From Ruminococcus sp. (lineage in GTDB: Bacteria; Bacillota; Clostridia; Oscillospirales; Ruminococcaceae): 64,000 nt of DNA. The stretch is taken from NCBI GenBank assembly GCA_024403995.1, contig JAKSQT010000003.1, positions 1 to 64,000 on the forward strand. Direction: 5' to 3'. Shown here in pieces: positions 8,882 to 18,767 of the stretch (position 1 is the first letter of the stretch; the number at the start of each line of letters is the position of its first letter). Both the position numbers and the translations under genes were made by a program. Under the pieces are notes generated by a model. It worked only from the letters and a program-made list of their open reading frames with translations. It was not told where the DNA came from and did not search any database.

Positions 8882-8970
8882 CTGAAAAAATTGTAACAAT
8901 GCACAGTTATCAGACATATAATATGGGTAAACAACGGCGTACCGTATGCCGAAAAGCGGCGGAGAAATGT

Positions 8971-10785
8971 ATGTGCGGAATTGCAGGTGCTATCAGTTTT
9001 ACTGAGGATATGCGTGAGGACATGAAAATTTATGAGAAGATGCAGACAGCTCTGATAAGGCGTGGTCCAGACCAAAGGGGAATCGTTCTGACAAAAGAGG
9101 CGGCGATGATACATACAAGGCTCGCAGTCATCGATATTTCAGGCGGCAGACAGCCAATGACTTTCGGCAGATTTACCATAGTCTATAACGGTGAATTGTA
9201 CAATACTGATGAAATAAGGAAGGAGCTTTGTGATGAATTTGAGTTTACAACTCACTCTGATACCGAAGTTGTGCTGAAAAGTTTTGCGAAATGGGGAGAG
9301 GACTGCGTTGAGCATTTCAACGGTATTTTCGCATTTGCAGTCTATGACAGCGAGCGGCACAGAGCATTTTTCGCCCGTGACCGAATTGGTGTGAAACCGT
9401 TTTTCTATTGTCTGAAAAGCGATAAGCTGATTTTTGCATCGGAGCTTTCGGCTTTGCTTGAACATCCCGAAGTTCCGCATGAGATCGACAGTACAGGTGC
9501 GGCTGAACTTCTGCTCATATCACCTGCGAGGACGGCAGGCTGCGGCGTGATACGTGGCGTAGATGAGCTGAAATCGGGCTGTTGTGCAGTATATGATGCT
9601 GACGGACTGCACATAAGGGAGTACTGGCGGCTGAAAGCTTATGAGCTGAACGAGACTTTTGAACAGACAGCCGAGCATGTTCGTGAGCTTGTGCTTGATT
9701 CGATACGCCGACAGCTTGTTTCGGACGTTCCTGTGTGTACTTTCCTTTCGGGTGGACTGGATTCAAGCATAATTTCGGCAGTTGCGGCGGCTGAAATGAA
9801 AAAACTCGGCAAGGTTCTCGACACGTTTTCAGTGGACTATAAGGACAATGACAGGTACTTCAAAGCGAGCCATTTTCAGCCGAACAGCGATCCTGAGTAT
9901 ATCCGCTGCATGGCTGAATTTCTGGGCACAAATCATCATTGGACGGTCATTGACACGGGTGAACTGGTTGATGCGCTGGACGATGCTGTCGAGGCGAGGG
10001 GACTTCCGGGAATGGCGGATGTTGATGCATCGATGCTGATTTTTTGCCGTGAGATAAAAAAATCAGGCACAGTCGCTATTTCAGGTGAGTGTGCTGACGA
10101 GCTTTTCGGCGGCTATCCGTGGTATCGTGACGAGGATATCCGCATGACGGACGGCTTTCCGTGGGCGCAAAGTACGGCATATCGTTCACGTTTTCTGTGT
10201 GATGAATATGCTCATAAAATTGATGCGGATGATTATGTTTACAGCGCTTACAGGCGGACTGCTGATCATGCCATGAAACTTTCAACTGACAGCGGTACCG
10301 ACAGCCGCATGAGAGAAATGACGGAGCTGAATTTCTATTGGTTCATGCAGAATTTGCTGGAGCGCAAAGACAGAATGTCCATGTACAGCGGACTGGAGGT
10401 GCGTGTGCCGTTTTGTGACTATCGTCTTGCGGAGTATCTTTACAATGTGAAATGGGAATACAAGGATCATCAGGGAAGGGAGAAAGGATTGCTGCGTGAA
10501 GCCATGAAAGAGTGGCTGCCGGAAAAAGTTCTGTGGCGCAAAAAGAGTCCATATCCCAAAACACACAATCCTGCATTTCTTGAAGCTGTTACCGAGAAAC
10601 TCCGAAATGTCCTTGATACAAAGACACCTCTTACGGAACTTGTCAAGCGTGAGGAGCTTGAAAAACTGCTGATGCATGGCGAAAATGTGCAGTGGTACGG
10701 TCAGCTCATGAACCTGCCGCAGACGATAGCGTACTTCATTCAGCTTGATTATTGGCTGAAACGTTTCAAAATCAGATTAGTCTGA
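8971..10785 (+). CDS. asnB: Asparagine synthase, glutamine-hydrolysing
   Basis: The 604-residue enzyme makes asparagine from aspartate, ATP and glutamine. Cys2 after the initiator Met is the glutaminase nucleophile (M-C-G-I-A-G), which fixes the start at 8971 with GGCGGAG just upstream. The synthetase half carries the PP-loop F-L-S-G-G-L-D-S-S. A C-terminal R-K-D-R-M-S-M-Y-S-G-L-E-V-R-V-P-F block is typical of AsnB. A TATAAT at 8917-8922 may be its -10. Its end lies 4 bases from the convergent GHL10 gene with no visible terminator between them. Confidence 0.93.
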   Translation: MCGIAGAISFTEDMREDMKIYEKMQTALIRRGPDQRGIVLTKEAAMIHTRLAVIDISGGRQPMTFGRFTIVYNGELYNTDEIRKELCDEFEFTTHSDTEVVLKSFAKWGEDCVEHFNGIFAFAVYDSERHRAFFARDRIGVKPFFYCLKSDKLIFASELSALLEHPEVPHEIDSTGAAELLLISPARTAGCGVIRGVDELKSGCCAVYDADGLHIREYWRLKAYELNETFEQTAEHVRELVLDSIRRQLVSDVPVCTFLSGGLDSSIISAVAAAEMKKLGKVLDTFSVDYKDNDRYFKASHFQPNSDPEYIRCMAEFLGTNHHWTVIDTGELVDALDDAVEARGLPGMADVDASMLIFCREIKKSGTVAISGECADELFGGYPWYRDEDIRMTDGFPWAQSTAYRSRFLCDEYAHKIDADDYVYSAYRRTADHAMKLSTDSGTDSRMREMTELNFYWFMQNLLERKDRMSMYSGLEVRVPFCDYRLAEYLYNVKWEYKDHQGREKGLLREAMKEWLPEKVLWRKKSPYPKTHNPAFLEAVTEKLRNVLDTKTPLTELVKREELEKLLMHGENVQWYGQLMNLPQTIAYFIQLDYWLKRFKIRLV

Positions 10786-10789
10786 ATTG

Positions 10790-11938
10790 TCAGTAAAACA
10801 GTGCATATCCCGAAGCTGTTGATTTTTTCACTGCGTTGATTTGTTTGCTGATAATGTCCGGGTCGTCTATCCATTCGGTTTCAGCAGATGCGCCTGCCCA
10901 TGCGTCATTTTTGCCGAGTTTGTATGCTCCAAGACCGATAATAAGCCGCACATCCTCAGCTTTCGGCAGGCTCTCCCATTGCTCCAGAGCCGCCTGAAAT
11001 GGGAGAGTTTCGTGCTCAAAGCCGTAGTAGAGCTGTGGTATCATGTAGTCGCAGAATCCGCTTTCAGCAAGCCATCGTTTAACATCGGCATACTGTGAAT
11101 TATAGTCAGAATTTATGTTTCCCTGCGGACTTATCCCGAAAATCAGGCGTTCATCAGCGCTTTTGACAGTGCGGTAAATAGCCTGAACGAGCCGTGATAT
11201 ATTGTCAGTGCGCCATTTTGCAAGGTCATTTTCGCCGCTTGATGCAAATTCACGGCTGTCAAAATCGGGTGATACCGTCGGGTAGAAGTAGTCGTCAATG
11301 TGAATGCCGTCAACATCGTAATTTTCAATTATTTCTGCGACTGTATCCGTTATCAGAGTGATAACTTCGGGTGAATCGGGTTTCAGGTACATTCTGCCGC
11401 TGACTTCGCCAATATTTGGGCTTTCAGGCGTATTGAACCACTGTTTTGTAATATAACTGTCAGGAATATTTTCAAATTCGTCAGTATACTGCAAACGCAG
11501 GGGATTGAGCCATCCATGCGCCGAAAGACCGAGTTTATGAGCTTCATCAAGCATAATTTCAAGAGGGTCATATTCACCGTCCCAGAATGTGCCTTTGGGG
11601 TAGAGCTGTGAGTGGTAGTACGCATCACCGCTTGGGTGAATATGCAGATATACTGTGTTTATTCCGTTTTCTTTTGCATTGGTGAAGCGCTTTCGGATAG
11701 CCTGTCTGAACTCGTCTTCGGTTTTTCCCTGCAAATAGTTCTCATAGTCGAAATATGGTATCCATTCGCCTTGCTGATAGTCATAATTCAGCGGAGTATA
11801 GGCTTTTGTCACGATTACTTCATGTTCTTCTGCGGCAGTCGTTGTATCAGGAGAAATATTTGGTACGGGCATGGTTTCAGCCGAACAGCCTCCAAGCAAT
11901 AATGCAGAAAATGTGATAACAGTGAGTATTTTTTTCAT
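10790..11938 (-). CDS. GHL10-type glycoside hydrolase-like lipoprotein
   Basis: The 382-residue protein has a lipoprotein signal peptide with lipobox L15-G-G-C18, then a Thr-rich linker, then a TIM-barrel domain of the family 10-like glycosyl hydrolase group (YngK/DUF187-like). Conserved features include VYLHIHPSGDAYY, AHGWLNPLR and D-G-I-H-I-D-D-Y-F-Y-P. It should be attached to the outer face of the membrane. Members of this family are thought to act on cell-wall or extracellular glycans; the substrate is not known. It lies downstream of the ECF gene on the same strand. Confidence 0.85.
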   Translation of the reverse strand: MKKILTVITFSALLLGGCSAETMPVPNISPDTTTAAEEHEVIVTKAYTPLNYDYQQGEWIPYFDYENYLQGKTEDEFRQAIRKRFTNAKENGINTVYLHIHPSGDAYYHSQLYPKGTFWDGEYDPLEIMLDEAHKLGLSAHGWLNPLRLQYTDEFENIPDSYITKQWFNTPESPNIGEVSGRMYLKPDSPEVITLITDTVAEIIENYDVDGIHIDDYFYPTVSPDFDSREFASSGENDLAKWRTDNISRLVQAIYRTVKSADERLIFGISPQGNINSDYNSQYADVKRWLAESGFCDYMIPQLYYGFEHETLPFQAALEQWESLPKAEDVRLIIGLGAYKLGKNDAWAGASAETEWIDDPDIISKQINAVKKSTASGYALFY

Positions 11939-12072
11939 AGCAGACCTACTTTCTTTTTTAGAGATGCTCTTTAGAAAGTATATTCACTTAAAAAGAAAAA
12001 AGACATCACGAGGATGCCTATGATTGTAGAAAAATTGGTTTTGGGTACATCGAGGATGCCGCCCACGTCATT

Positions 12073-12612
12073 CTATAACCTGAATTTACGGCGGAAATCA
12101 GCTTTATCAAGTGCCGCCGCAGTAATTATGAAAAGCACGGTACTTGCCAGAATTTGCACACAGTATGAAGGAATCTGAGCTGCCGCCGCAATTAAAGCAG
12201 ACGTGGAAAAGCCTTTTGCAAGGACAGTGCCCTCGTAGAGAGTATAGCCTGCGATGCATACCGCAAGGGACGGGACAATGCCGCAGATATTGCGGAAAGT
12301 AAGGATTTTTGCCGATTTATTCGTAAAAAACAGCGCAGTCAGCGCTTTGACAGCAATAGTGGCAGGTATCCATACTGGAAAGCCTGACAGTCCGTCAGCA
12401 AGTGTACCGCCGATAATTCCTGCGGTGACGGCATATGGCACAGGCAGGATACAGGCGGCAAGGTAGAGAATACCGTCACCTGCATGAGTAAAGCCTGAAC
12501 CTGACGGAATATGCAGGCAGGCTGTAAATATGAAGATAAGTGCGGAGAACAGCCCTGTAAGGACAATATACCGCATTTTTTCTGTTGGATTATTTTTTGT
12601 ATTCACTGACAT
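12073..12612 (-). CDS. ECF transporter S component (substrate-binding membrane subunit)
   Basis: The 179-residue protein has about six hydrophobic helices with the GDGILYLAACILP and GGTLADGLSGFP loops typical of ECF S components (ThiW/TIGR04002-like group). It would bind a vitamin or small nutrient and work with the EcfA/A'/T energising module, which is not in this window. No riboswitch is seen upstream, so the substrate cannot be named. The ATG at 12612 is chosen because GGAAG lies 7 bases upstream; an upstream ATG in the same frame lacks a site. Confidence 0.75.
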   Translation of the reverse strand: MSVNTKNNPTEKMRYIVLTGLFSALIFIFTACLHIPSGSGFTHAGDGILYLAACILPVPYAVTAGIIGGTLADGLSGFPVWIPATIAVKALTALFFTNKSAKILTFRNICGIVPSLAVCIAGYTLYEGTVLAKGFSTSALIAAAAQIPSYCVQILASTVLFIITAAALDKADFRRKFRL

Positions 12613-12638
12613 TGCATCACTTCCTTTGACTTTTATCA

Positions 12639-12667
12639 ATTATATCACAGTATGCGGTCAGATGCAA
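12639..12667 (-). promoter_or_regulatory. Promoter of the ECF S component gene
   Basis: On the minus strand TTGCAT (12667-12662), 17 bases, TATAAT (12644-12639). It lies 27 bases upstream of the ATG at 12612. Confidence 0.7.
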
Positions 12668-12692
12668 TGGTAAATTATGACAACTGTTGACA

Positions 12693-12724
12693 ACAAAAAA
12701 TGCCGATTTCATTCAGTTTCGGCA
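12693..12724 (-). terminator. Second intrinsic terminator downstream of GH94
   Basis: On the minus strand TGCCGA and TCGGCA form a short stem followed by TTTTTT. It backs up the terminator at 12745-12776 and isolates the ECF gene from GH94 transcription. Confidence 0.6.
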
Positions 12725-12744
12725 ATAACACTTCATCATAACAT

Positions 12745-12776
12745 ATAAAAAAGGCGTACCCCAGCGGATACGCCTT
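12745..12776 (-). terminator. Intrinsic terminator of the cellobiose phosphorylase gene
   Basis: On the minus strand AAGGCGTA and TACGCCTT pair around a 10-base loop and are followed by TTTTTAT, 12 bases after the GH94 stop codon. Confidence 0.85.
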
Positions 12777-12788
12777 AATTTTATGCAA

Positions 12789-15275
12789 TTACTTGCCGAG
12801 AGTGATAACGACCTCGTGGATGCCGTTGTCATTAGCTGCAGGGATAACATTTCCTGAAACAGCCTGTCCGTCAACAGTCATTGACTTAACGCCCTTGCAA
12901 ACGTGCTCCGGGTTCTTGACAGTGATGTTGAACTGTGCGCCTCTGAACTTACGAACAGCAGTGAAGCCGTCCCATTCGTGAGGAATAGAAGGATCAACCT
13001 TCAGACCGTCGAAATCAGGCTGTACGCCGAGAATATACTGGGAAATAGCAACCATATTCCAAGCAGCCGTACCTGTGAGCCATGAGTTCTTGCCCTGACC
13101 GAAGTTCTTGCCTGTCTGACCGATATCAGAACCTGCATCCTTACCGCCGATCATCTGACCGTATACGTAAGGTTCAGTCTTGTGGATATCGGAAGTATCC
13201 TCAGTGAATGCAGGAGCAATTTCTGAGTAGTACTTGAATGCCTGATCGCCCTGACCTGCATAAGCAGCAGCGCAGATTATCCATGCATTGTTGTGTGTGA
13301 AGATACCTGCATTTTCCTTGTATCCGCCCGGATATGTGGAAATTTCGCCGTACTGAACGTAGTACTTTGTGAATGCAGGATTATTGAGAACGAGACCGAA
13401 CTTAGTGTTGAGTCTTTCGTCGATAGCAGCGAGAGTCTTGAGGTCAGCACCCTGATCCTTGCCGATTTCGGACATGATAGCGAAGCCCTGTGGTTCGATG
13501 AATATCTGACCTTCTTCGCATTCCTTTGAGCCCATCTTTTCGCCGTTAGCGTCATAAGCTCTGATGAACCAGTCGCCGTCCCATGCAGATTCCATAACGT
13601 TAGCCTTCATCTTGTCGATCTCAGCCTGAGCCTTAGCAGCCTCATCGTTCTTACCGAGGTGCTTGAGGATACCAACGTATGCAGGGCCTGCGTATGTGAA
13701 CAGTGAAGCGACCATTACAGACTCAGCAACCTTTGAGTAGCCGCCCTCAGCAGCAAACTTAGGATTGGTGTATGTCTGGAAGCTTTCACCAGGTGTATCT
13801 GAGAAACATGAGAGGTTGATACAGTCGTTCCAGTCAGCTCTCATTGCAAGCGGGAGACCGTGAGGTCCGAGGTTGTTTACAATGTGATAGAATGAAACGT
13901 TGAGGTGCTCAAGCATAGTCTGAGCCTTGCTCATATCGTTGTCGTAAGGTACCATTTCATCGAGGAGACCCCAGTCGCCTGTTTCCTTGATGTAAGCAGC
14001 AACTGAAAGAATGAGCCAGAGCGGATCGTCTGAGAAATCGCCGCCGATATCAGCGTTGCCCTTCTTTGTAAGCGGCTGATACTGGTGATAGCAGCCGCCA
14101 TCAGGGAACTGAGTTGAAGCGATGTCGATGATTCTCTCTCTTGCTCTGTCAGGAATCTGGTGAACGAAGCCGAGAACGTCCTGATTGGAGTCTCTGAAGC
14201 CCATTCCACGGCCGATACCGCTTTCAAAGTATGAAGCAGAACGTGAGAGGTTGAATGTTACCATACACTGATACTGATTCCAGATGTTAACCATACGGTT
14301 AACCTTGTCATCAGGTGTATTTACATTGAGTATGCCGAGAAGCTCATCCCATGTAGCCTTGAGTTCAGCAAGACCTGCGGCAACCTTTTCAGGAGTGTTG
14401 TACTTGTCCATCATAGCAAGAGCTTTAACCTTGTTGATGGTCTTGCCGTCAGCCTCAAACTTTTCAGCAACAGGCATTTCAACATAGCCGAGAATGAAGA
14501 TGAGAGTCTTGGACTCGCCCGGAGCGAGAGTTATCTTCTTGAAGTGCGAAGCGATAGGTGACCAGCCGTCAGCAAAAGAGTTGCTTGCTGTGCCTGCCTC
14601 AACAACCTGTGGGTTATTGAAGCCGTTGTAGAGACCGATGAAAGCATCACGGTCAGTATCATAGCCGTCAATAGAATCGTTTACTGTATAGAAAGCGAAG
14701 TGGTTACGTCTGTCTCTGTACTCAGTCTTGTGGTAAATTGTAGAGCCTGAGATCTCAACACGGCCTGTAGAGAAGTTTCTCTGGAAGTTTGTGCAGTCAT
14801 CCTGAGCATCCCATAAGCACCATTCAGCAAATGAGAAGAATGAGAATGTCTTTGGAGCATTGCCTTCGTTTGTGAGGACAACTTGCTGAACTTCACCGTC
14901 ATAGTTCTGAGGAACAAAGAAAGTAGCCTCAGCCTTGAGGTCATTCTTTTTACCTGTGATAACGGTATAGCCCATACCGTGGCGGCATTCATAAGAGTCA
15001 AGCTCTGTCTTTACAGGAGACCAGCCTGGGTTCCAGATAGTGCCGTTGTCGTTGATATAGAAATAGCGTCCGCCCATATCGATAGGAACGTTGTTATAGC
15101 GGTAACGGGTGATTCTGCGGAGACGGGCATCCTTATAGAAAGAGTAGCCTCCTGCGGTGTTGGAAATAAGGGAGAAGAATCCCTGTGTTCCGAGGTAGTT
15201 GATCCATGGATATGGTGTTCTTGGGGAATTGATAACATATTCCTTATTTACGTCGTCAAAGTAACCGAACTTCAT
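12789..15275 (-). CDS. Cellobiose phosphorylase (GH94)
   Basis: The 828-residue cytosolic enzyme splits cellobiose with phosphate into glucose 1-phosphate and glucose, the energy-saving end step of cellulose use. The N-terminal [15 protein letters not shown] start, the [10 protein letters not shown] block, [10 protein letters not shown] and the A-D-W-N-D motif holding the catalytic Asp all fit the family, as does the length (about 810-830). The start is the ATG at 15275 with AAGGAG 8 bases upstream. An in-frame extension to 15344 reads only the neighbouring repeat and is rejected. A promoter at 15672-15700 would give a leader of about 390 bases containing two palindromic elements. Confidence 0.95.
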   Translation of the reverse strand: MKFGYFDDVNKEYVINSPRTPYPWINYLGTQGFFSLISNTAGGYSFYKDARLRRITRYRYNNVPIDMGGRYFYINDNGTIWNPGWSPVKTELDSYECRHGMGYTVITGKKNDLKAEATFFVPQNYDGEVQQVVLTNEGNAPKTFSFFSFAEWCLWDAQDDCTNFQRNFSTGRVEISGSTIYHKTEYRDRRNHFAFYTVNDSIDGYDTDRDAFIGLYNGFNNPQVVEAGTASNSFADGWSPIASHFKKITLAPGESKTLIFILGYVEMPVAEKFEADGKTINKVKALAMMDKYNTPEKVAAGLAELKATWDELLGILNVNTPDDKVNRMVNIWNQYQCMVTFNLSRSASYFESGIGRGMGFRDSNQDVLGFVHQIPDRARERIIDIASTQFPDGGCYHQYQPLTKKGNADIGGDFSDDPLWLILSVAAYIKETGDWGLLDEMVPYDNDMSKAQTMLEHLNVSFYHIVNNLGPHGLPLAMRADWNDCINLSCFSDTPGESFQTYTNPKFAAEGGYSKVAESVMVASLFTYAGPAYVGILKHLGKNDEAAKAQAEIDKMKANVMESAWDGDWFIRAYDANGEKMGSKECEEGQIFIEPQGFAIMSEIGKDQGADLKTLAAIDERLNTKFGLVLNNPAFTKYYVQYGEISTYPGGYKENAGIFTHNNAWIICAAAYAGQGDQAFKYYSEIAPAFTEDTSDIHKTEPYVYGQMIGGKDAGSDIGQTGKNFGQGKNSWLTGTAAWNMVAISQYILGVQPDFDGLKVDPSIPHEWDGFTAVRKFRGAQFNITVKNPEHVCKGVKSMTVDGQAVSGNVIPAANDNGIHEVVITLGK

Positions 15276-15302
15276 AATATTTCTCCTTAATTTAATATTT
15301 GC

Positions 15303-15474
15303 GGCAACACTGCACAAAGCACGTCTGATGACTTTATACGTCATAAACTTGTATATTTTCCGTCATAGCACACAGAAATCCCTTGACATACGAAAGTATT
15401 CCGGCGGTATTTCTATGAACACTGACGAAAAATCTGACTGCGTTTCTGCCGCACGATCTTTGTGCAGTGCTGTC
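15303..15474. repeat. Family A palindromic element, complete copy
   Basis: The left end ggcaacactgcacaaag (15303-15319) pairs imperfectly with the right end ctttgtgcagtgctgtc (15458-15474). The interior carries the shared core (atacgaaagtatt) near 15389-15401. It lies in the presumed transcribed leader of the cellobiose phosphorylase gene. Confidence 0.85.
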
Positions 15475-15504
15475 ATATCAAAAACGGTCATGGCAATACA
15501 GTTG

Positions 15505-15643
15505 CTTTTATAGAAACTTTTGTCATTTATCGGGTGACTCCCCACAGGGTGGGGAGATGTCACGAAGTGACAGAGGGGACGGGGCATAAGCCACCCCTTT
15601 TTCAAAAGGGTTTCCCTCAATAAATCACATAAAATTCCGTAAG
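15505..15643. repeat. Family D palindromic element, with an extra internal insert
   Basis: The arms (ttttatagaaactttt ... aaaattccgtaag) and the aaaagggtttccctcaat block match the copies at 20909-21017 and 35320-35400. The middle differs: it carries a GC-rich segment with CCCCACAGGGTGGGG and a TGTCACGAAGTGACA dyad, so this copy is composite. Confidence 0.7.
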
Positions 15644-15671
15644 AGCGACAGCATTACGCCGCATTTGTTTT

Positions 15672-15700
15672 ATTATACCATAATTCGCCGCATAATACAA
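15672..15700 (-). promoter_or_regulatory. Candidate promoter of cellobiose phosphorylase
   Basis: On the minus strand TTGTAT (15700-15695), 17 bases, TATAAT (15677-15672). It is the only good promoter upstream of GH94 and implies a long leader through the family D and family A elements. The rest of this roughly 600-base gap (15701-15812) is AT-rich with no other feature seen. Confidence 0.6.
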
Positions 15701-15812
15701 TAGAAAACGAAAAATTAAAATGTATTATTTTTATGGTGATATTTGTATACAATACACAAAACCTAAAAATATAGCGAGCGAATTTGTGCATATTTTTAGC
15801 AGATTAAAAGCA

Positions 15813-15847
15813 CAAAAATTCCCTGTCTCAGACAGAAACAGGGAATT
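15813..15847 (-). terminator. Intrinsic terminator of the aldose epimerase gene
   Basis: On the minus strand AATTCCCTGT and ACAGGGAATT form a 10-base stem followed by TTTTG, just after the epimerase stop codon. Confidence 0.82.
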
Positions 15848-15875
15848 AAGCGACTTTTTGGACTAAGCGGACAAA

Positions 15876-16901
15876 TCAGCCTTCCGATACAGGAAGCTTT
15901 GTGAAAAATCTCTGGTGTGACTCGAAGGTATCGCCCGGCTTGACTTCCGTATAGCCTGTGATATCTCTGTCGAGTGAGAGGTTCGGAGCATCGATCATGG
16001 CGGTCATCGGCTCAGGGCAGAAGTAATGGTTGAAACCTCTGTCATTCCAGATGATCCAGAACTTATACTCGTCGGAAACCTCGCAGCAGAGTTTTTTGCC
16101 GCTTGCAGCGTCCTCGGCAATGAAGCCGTGGAACTTTTCTCCGTCAAGTTCGCCTGTTTCACCGACATACATATCGTTGTCGCAGACCTGAAGAACAGGG
16201 CACTTAGCACCGTTCTTATATTCAAGGTCATACATGGTGAGTGATTTCAGGCGCTCTGTCGGGAGACATCTGTTGTTAAGCTCGCATTTCTTGCTTATCG
16301 GAACAGTAAGGCGGATATCCTCCTCCTTGCCGCCGTCAACGAAAGGAGCATTGATAGCAGTGTGTGAAGCAAGGGACATTGGCAGCGCAACATTTGAATA
16401 GTTGGTAAATCTGATATTCTGTTCAAGTCCCTGTTCAGAAAGAGTGAATGTATATTCAGCGGTGAATTTTATAGGCAAATAGCTGAAAAATTCATCGTTT
16501 TCATCGTAGACATAGCGGGTTTTTACCCATACGCAGTTGCTGTCGGCATTGTGCTCAACAAGTTCATGAGCTCTTTTGTGGAGAAAACCGTGGATATGGT
16601 TATTATACGGCAGTCCCTCATTTATCGGAAGGTTGTATACTGCATCGGAAGCTTTGAGTACGCCGTTTGCAAAACGGTTAGGAAGATAAAGTGTAGGAAG
16701 TCCCCATACTTCAGGTGACTGCTTGATGATCTCAGCAGTATTATCAGGGTTGAAGCGGAAGAACTCCAATCCGTTGGCGTTATCTCTGAGACGGACAACA
16801 TTTGAGCCTATCTCATAGGCTATCCAGGCTTCATATCCGCCTGCGGCAAGCTTTACGCAATTAATTCCGTTGTAATTGAAAAGCTCTGTTGAATTATTCA
16901 T
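15876..16901 (-). CDS. Aldose 1-epimerase family protein
   Basis: The 341-residue protein has the beta-sandwich galactose-mutarotase-like pattern. It includes the NHIHGFLHKRAHEL stretch with the conserved His pair, S-H-T-A-I-N-A-P-F, and a late Glu-containing block. It would interconvert alpha and beta anomers of hexoses, which suits its position beside cellobiose phosphorylase. The ATG at 16901 has GGAAGGA upstream. The 82-base gap to citrate synthase holds a perfect CAGGCAG/CTGCCTG hairpin (about 16960-16977) without a T run, so the two genes may be co-transcribed. Confidence 0.82.
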   Translation of the reverse strand: MNNSTELFNYNGINCVKLAAGGYEAWIAYEIGSNVVRLRDNANGLEFFRFNPDNTAEIIKQSPEVWGLPTLYLPNRFANGVLKASDAVYNLPINEGLPYNNHIHGFLHKRAHELVEHNADSNCVWVKTRYVYDENDEFFSYLPIKFTAEYTFTLSEQGLEQNIRFTNYSNVALPMSLASHTAINAPFVDGGKEEDIRLTVPISKKCELNNRCLPTERLKSLTMYDLEYKNGAKCPVLQVCDNDMYVGETGELDGEKFHGFIAEDAASGKKLCCEVSDEYKFWIIWNDRGFNHYFCPEPMTAMIDAPNLSLDRDITGYTEVKPGDTFESHQRFFTKLPVSEG

Positions 16902-16983
16902 ATTATTTTCATTCCTTCCAAAAAAAGTCGTTATATTATATTGTCTTGAACTCAGGCAGAAAACTGCCTGCAAGAGAAAGTTG

Positions 16984-18333
16984 TCAGTCTATTCTGTTTT
17001 CCATGTCCGTATACTCACGCATAGGCGAAATTGCCTTATATGCGGGACGGATTATCTTATTGGAGTTTATAAGCTCTTCAATACGGTGAGCAGACCAGCC
17101 TGCGATCCTTGCTGTTGCGAACAGCGGTGTAAAAAGTTCATCAGGGATTCCGAGCATTTTGTAAACAAAGCCGCTGTAGAAGTCCACATTGGCACAAACG
17201 CCCTTATATATCCTGCGTTCCTCAGCGATGACCTGCGGAGCGAGTTTTTCAACCAGAGAATAAAGCTGAAATTCCTCATTTCTGCCTTTTTCGGCGGAGA
17301 GTTTTTCGACGAATTTCTTGAAAACTTTGGCTCTGGGATCTGAATGTGAGTAGACGGCGTGTCCCATTCCGTAGATGAGACCTGCCCTGTCGAAGGCTTC
17401 TTTTCTGAGGAGTCTTCGCAGATATCCCTTAACTTCATCTTCATTTGTCCAGTCACCGACGTTTGATTTCATATCCTCAAACATCATAGCGACTTTGATA
17501 TTTGCGCCGCCGTGCTTAGGACCTTTCAGAGAACCGAGTGCTGCGGCGATGGCGGAATATGTGTCAGTGCCCGAAGACGAGACCACATGAACGGTAAATG
17601 TCGAGTTATTGCCGCCGCCGTGTTCTGCATGGAGCACAAGAGCAAGGTCAAGGATACGAGCCTCAAGCTCTGAATAGTGCTTGTTGGGGCGGAGCATATA
17701 CAGGAGATTTTCCGCAATTGAGAGATCCGGATTCGGATCGTGTATAAACAGACTTCCGCCGCTGCTTGAGTATTTATAGGCATTATAGCCGTAAACAGCA
17801 AGAAGCGGAAAAAGAGTCGTCAGTTGGATGCACTGTCTGAGAACATTTCCTATAGAGATGTCGTTGGCTTTTTCGTCATAGGAATAGAGTGCAAGCACGC
17901 TTTTAGCCAATGAATTCATCATATTATCGCTTGGAGCTTTCATGATGATATCCCGTGTGAAGGCAGGGGGCAGAGTGCGGTAGCCTGCGAGTATCCTGCG
18001 GAATTCGTTCAGTTCGGCTTCAGTCGGCATAGCGCCGAAAAGCAGAAGATAGACAGTTTCTTCAAAGCCGAAGCGTTTTTCCTTGATGAAGCCTGAAACG
18101 ATATCTTCGACATCGATGCCACGGTAATAGAGTTTCCCGTCACCGTTATCGTTCACGTTGATAGTGCTGATGTTGGTAAGACCTGCGACAACGCCTTTGC
18201 CGTTGATATCACGCAGACCTCGTTTGACATCATATTGAGTGTATAGTTCAGGGTCAATTTTATAGCCGTCGGAAGCTTTTTCGGCAAGCTTTTCGATTTC
18301 GGGCAGCATTTCAGAAAAATCGTTTCTGGTCAT
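16984..18333 (-). CDS. gltA: Citrate synthase
   Basis: The 449-residue enzyme condenses acetyl-CoA and oxaloacetate, probably here the first step toward 2-oxoglutarate and glutamate. Active-site blocks are visible: H-A-E-H-G-G-G-N-N-S, the G-P-K-H-G-G-A-N motif with a catalytic His, and G-M-G-H-A-V-Y-S-H-S-D-P-R. I start it at the ATG at 18333 because the GGAAAGGA that would be the ribosome binding site overlaps an in-frame ATG six codons upstream. It has its own consensus promoter at 18450-18478. Confidence 0.92.
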   Translation of the reverse strand: MTRNDFSEMLPEIEKLAEKASDGYKIDPELYTQYDVKRGLRDINGKGVVAGLTNISTINVNDNGDGKLYYRGIDVEDIVSGFIKEKRFGFEETVYLLLFGAMPTEAELNEFRRILAGYRTLPPAFTRDIIMKAPSDNMMNSLAKSVLALYSYDEKANDISIGNVLRQCIQLTTLFPLLAVYGYNAYKYSSSGGSLFIHDPNPDLSIAENLLYMLRPNKHYSELEARILDLALVLHAEHGGGNNSTFTVHVVSSSGTDTYSAIAAALGSLKGPKHGGANIKVAMMFEDMKSNVGDWTNEDEVKGYLRRLLRKEAFDRAGLIYGMGHAVYSHSDPRAKVFKKFVEKLSAEKGRNEEFQLYSLVEKLAPQVIAEERRIYKGVCANVDFYSGFVYKMLGIPDELFTPLFATARIAGWSAHRIEELINSNKIIRPAYKAISPMREYTDMENRID

Positions 18334-18449
18334 ATCGTCAATCCTTTCCATGTGAATTTCAACGGGAAAAAAGCGTAATACCGCTTGATTTCCATGATTT
18401 CACGAGGAAAACGATGAACATATTATTCCCGACAATTATATACATTACA

Positions 18450-18478
18450 ATTATATATTATTTTTACAGCTTTGTCAA
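18450..18478 (-). promoter_or_regulatory. Consensus promoter of citrate synthase
   Basis: On the minus strand TTGACA (18478-18473), 17 bases, TATAAT (18455-18450). This gives a leader of about 110 bases. Confidence 0.85.
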
Positions 18479-18630
18479 GTGGTGAGACATAGACTTTGTT
18501 GAGAAAAATCACATAAAAAATATAAGTTGAAGTTACTGCTATTTAGTGCATTTTGCTCAATGCACAGAAAACGTCATATCTTGCCGTAAAAAATGAGTTT
18601 TTAATTTTAACTTTTTGACACTTGGTTCAT

Positions 18631-18660
18631 GCAGTACTGCACAAAGCACATCCGACAACT
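18631..18660. repeat. Fragment resembling the left end of family A
   Basis: The stretch around ctgcacaaagcacatc is close to the family A terminus (ctgcacaaagcacgtc at 15309), but no partner end is present. The rest of the 18334-18767 gap outside the two promoters is AT-rich without recognised features. Confidence 0.45.
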
Positions 18661-18682
18661 TATAACATGATATTGAAACTAC

Positions 18683-18711
18683 TTGACAAAAGCAGCCGTG
18701 TAAAGTAAAAT
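18683..18711 (+). promoter_or_regulatory. Promoter of the CPBP protease gene
   Basis: TTGACA (18683-18688), 17 bases, TAAAAT (18706-18711), 57 bases upstream of the start codon. Confidence 0.75.
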
Positions 18712-18767
18712 ATTAATATGCTGAAATATGCATATATTATTTTTTATTTTTTATTACGGAGGGAATT

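Noticed and set aside
11939..12072. Repeated ggcatcctcg segments between GHL10 and the ECF gene
   Set aside because: Two short direct repeats (about 12010-12025 and 12048-12062) were seen, but there is no dyad, T run or larger structure to assign a role.
12613..12788. Vitamin riboswitch before the ECF S component
   Set aside because: The space is taken by two terminators and a promoter; the distance from promoter to start codon is about 27 bases, too short for a riboswitch.
14883..15290. 135-residue plus-strand frame across the GH94 start
   Set aside because: It is antisense to GH94, has no supporting signals, and is explained by codon bias of the real gene.
15276..15344. N-terminal extension of cellobiose phosphorylase
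   Set aside because: The extra residues are a translation of the family A repeat end; nearly the same peptide arises from the repeat at 3981-4022. The ATG at 15275 has a good ribosome binding site.
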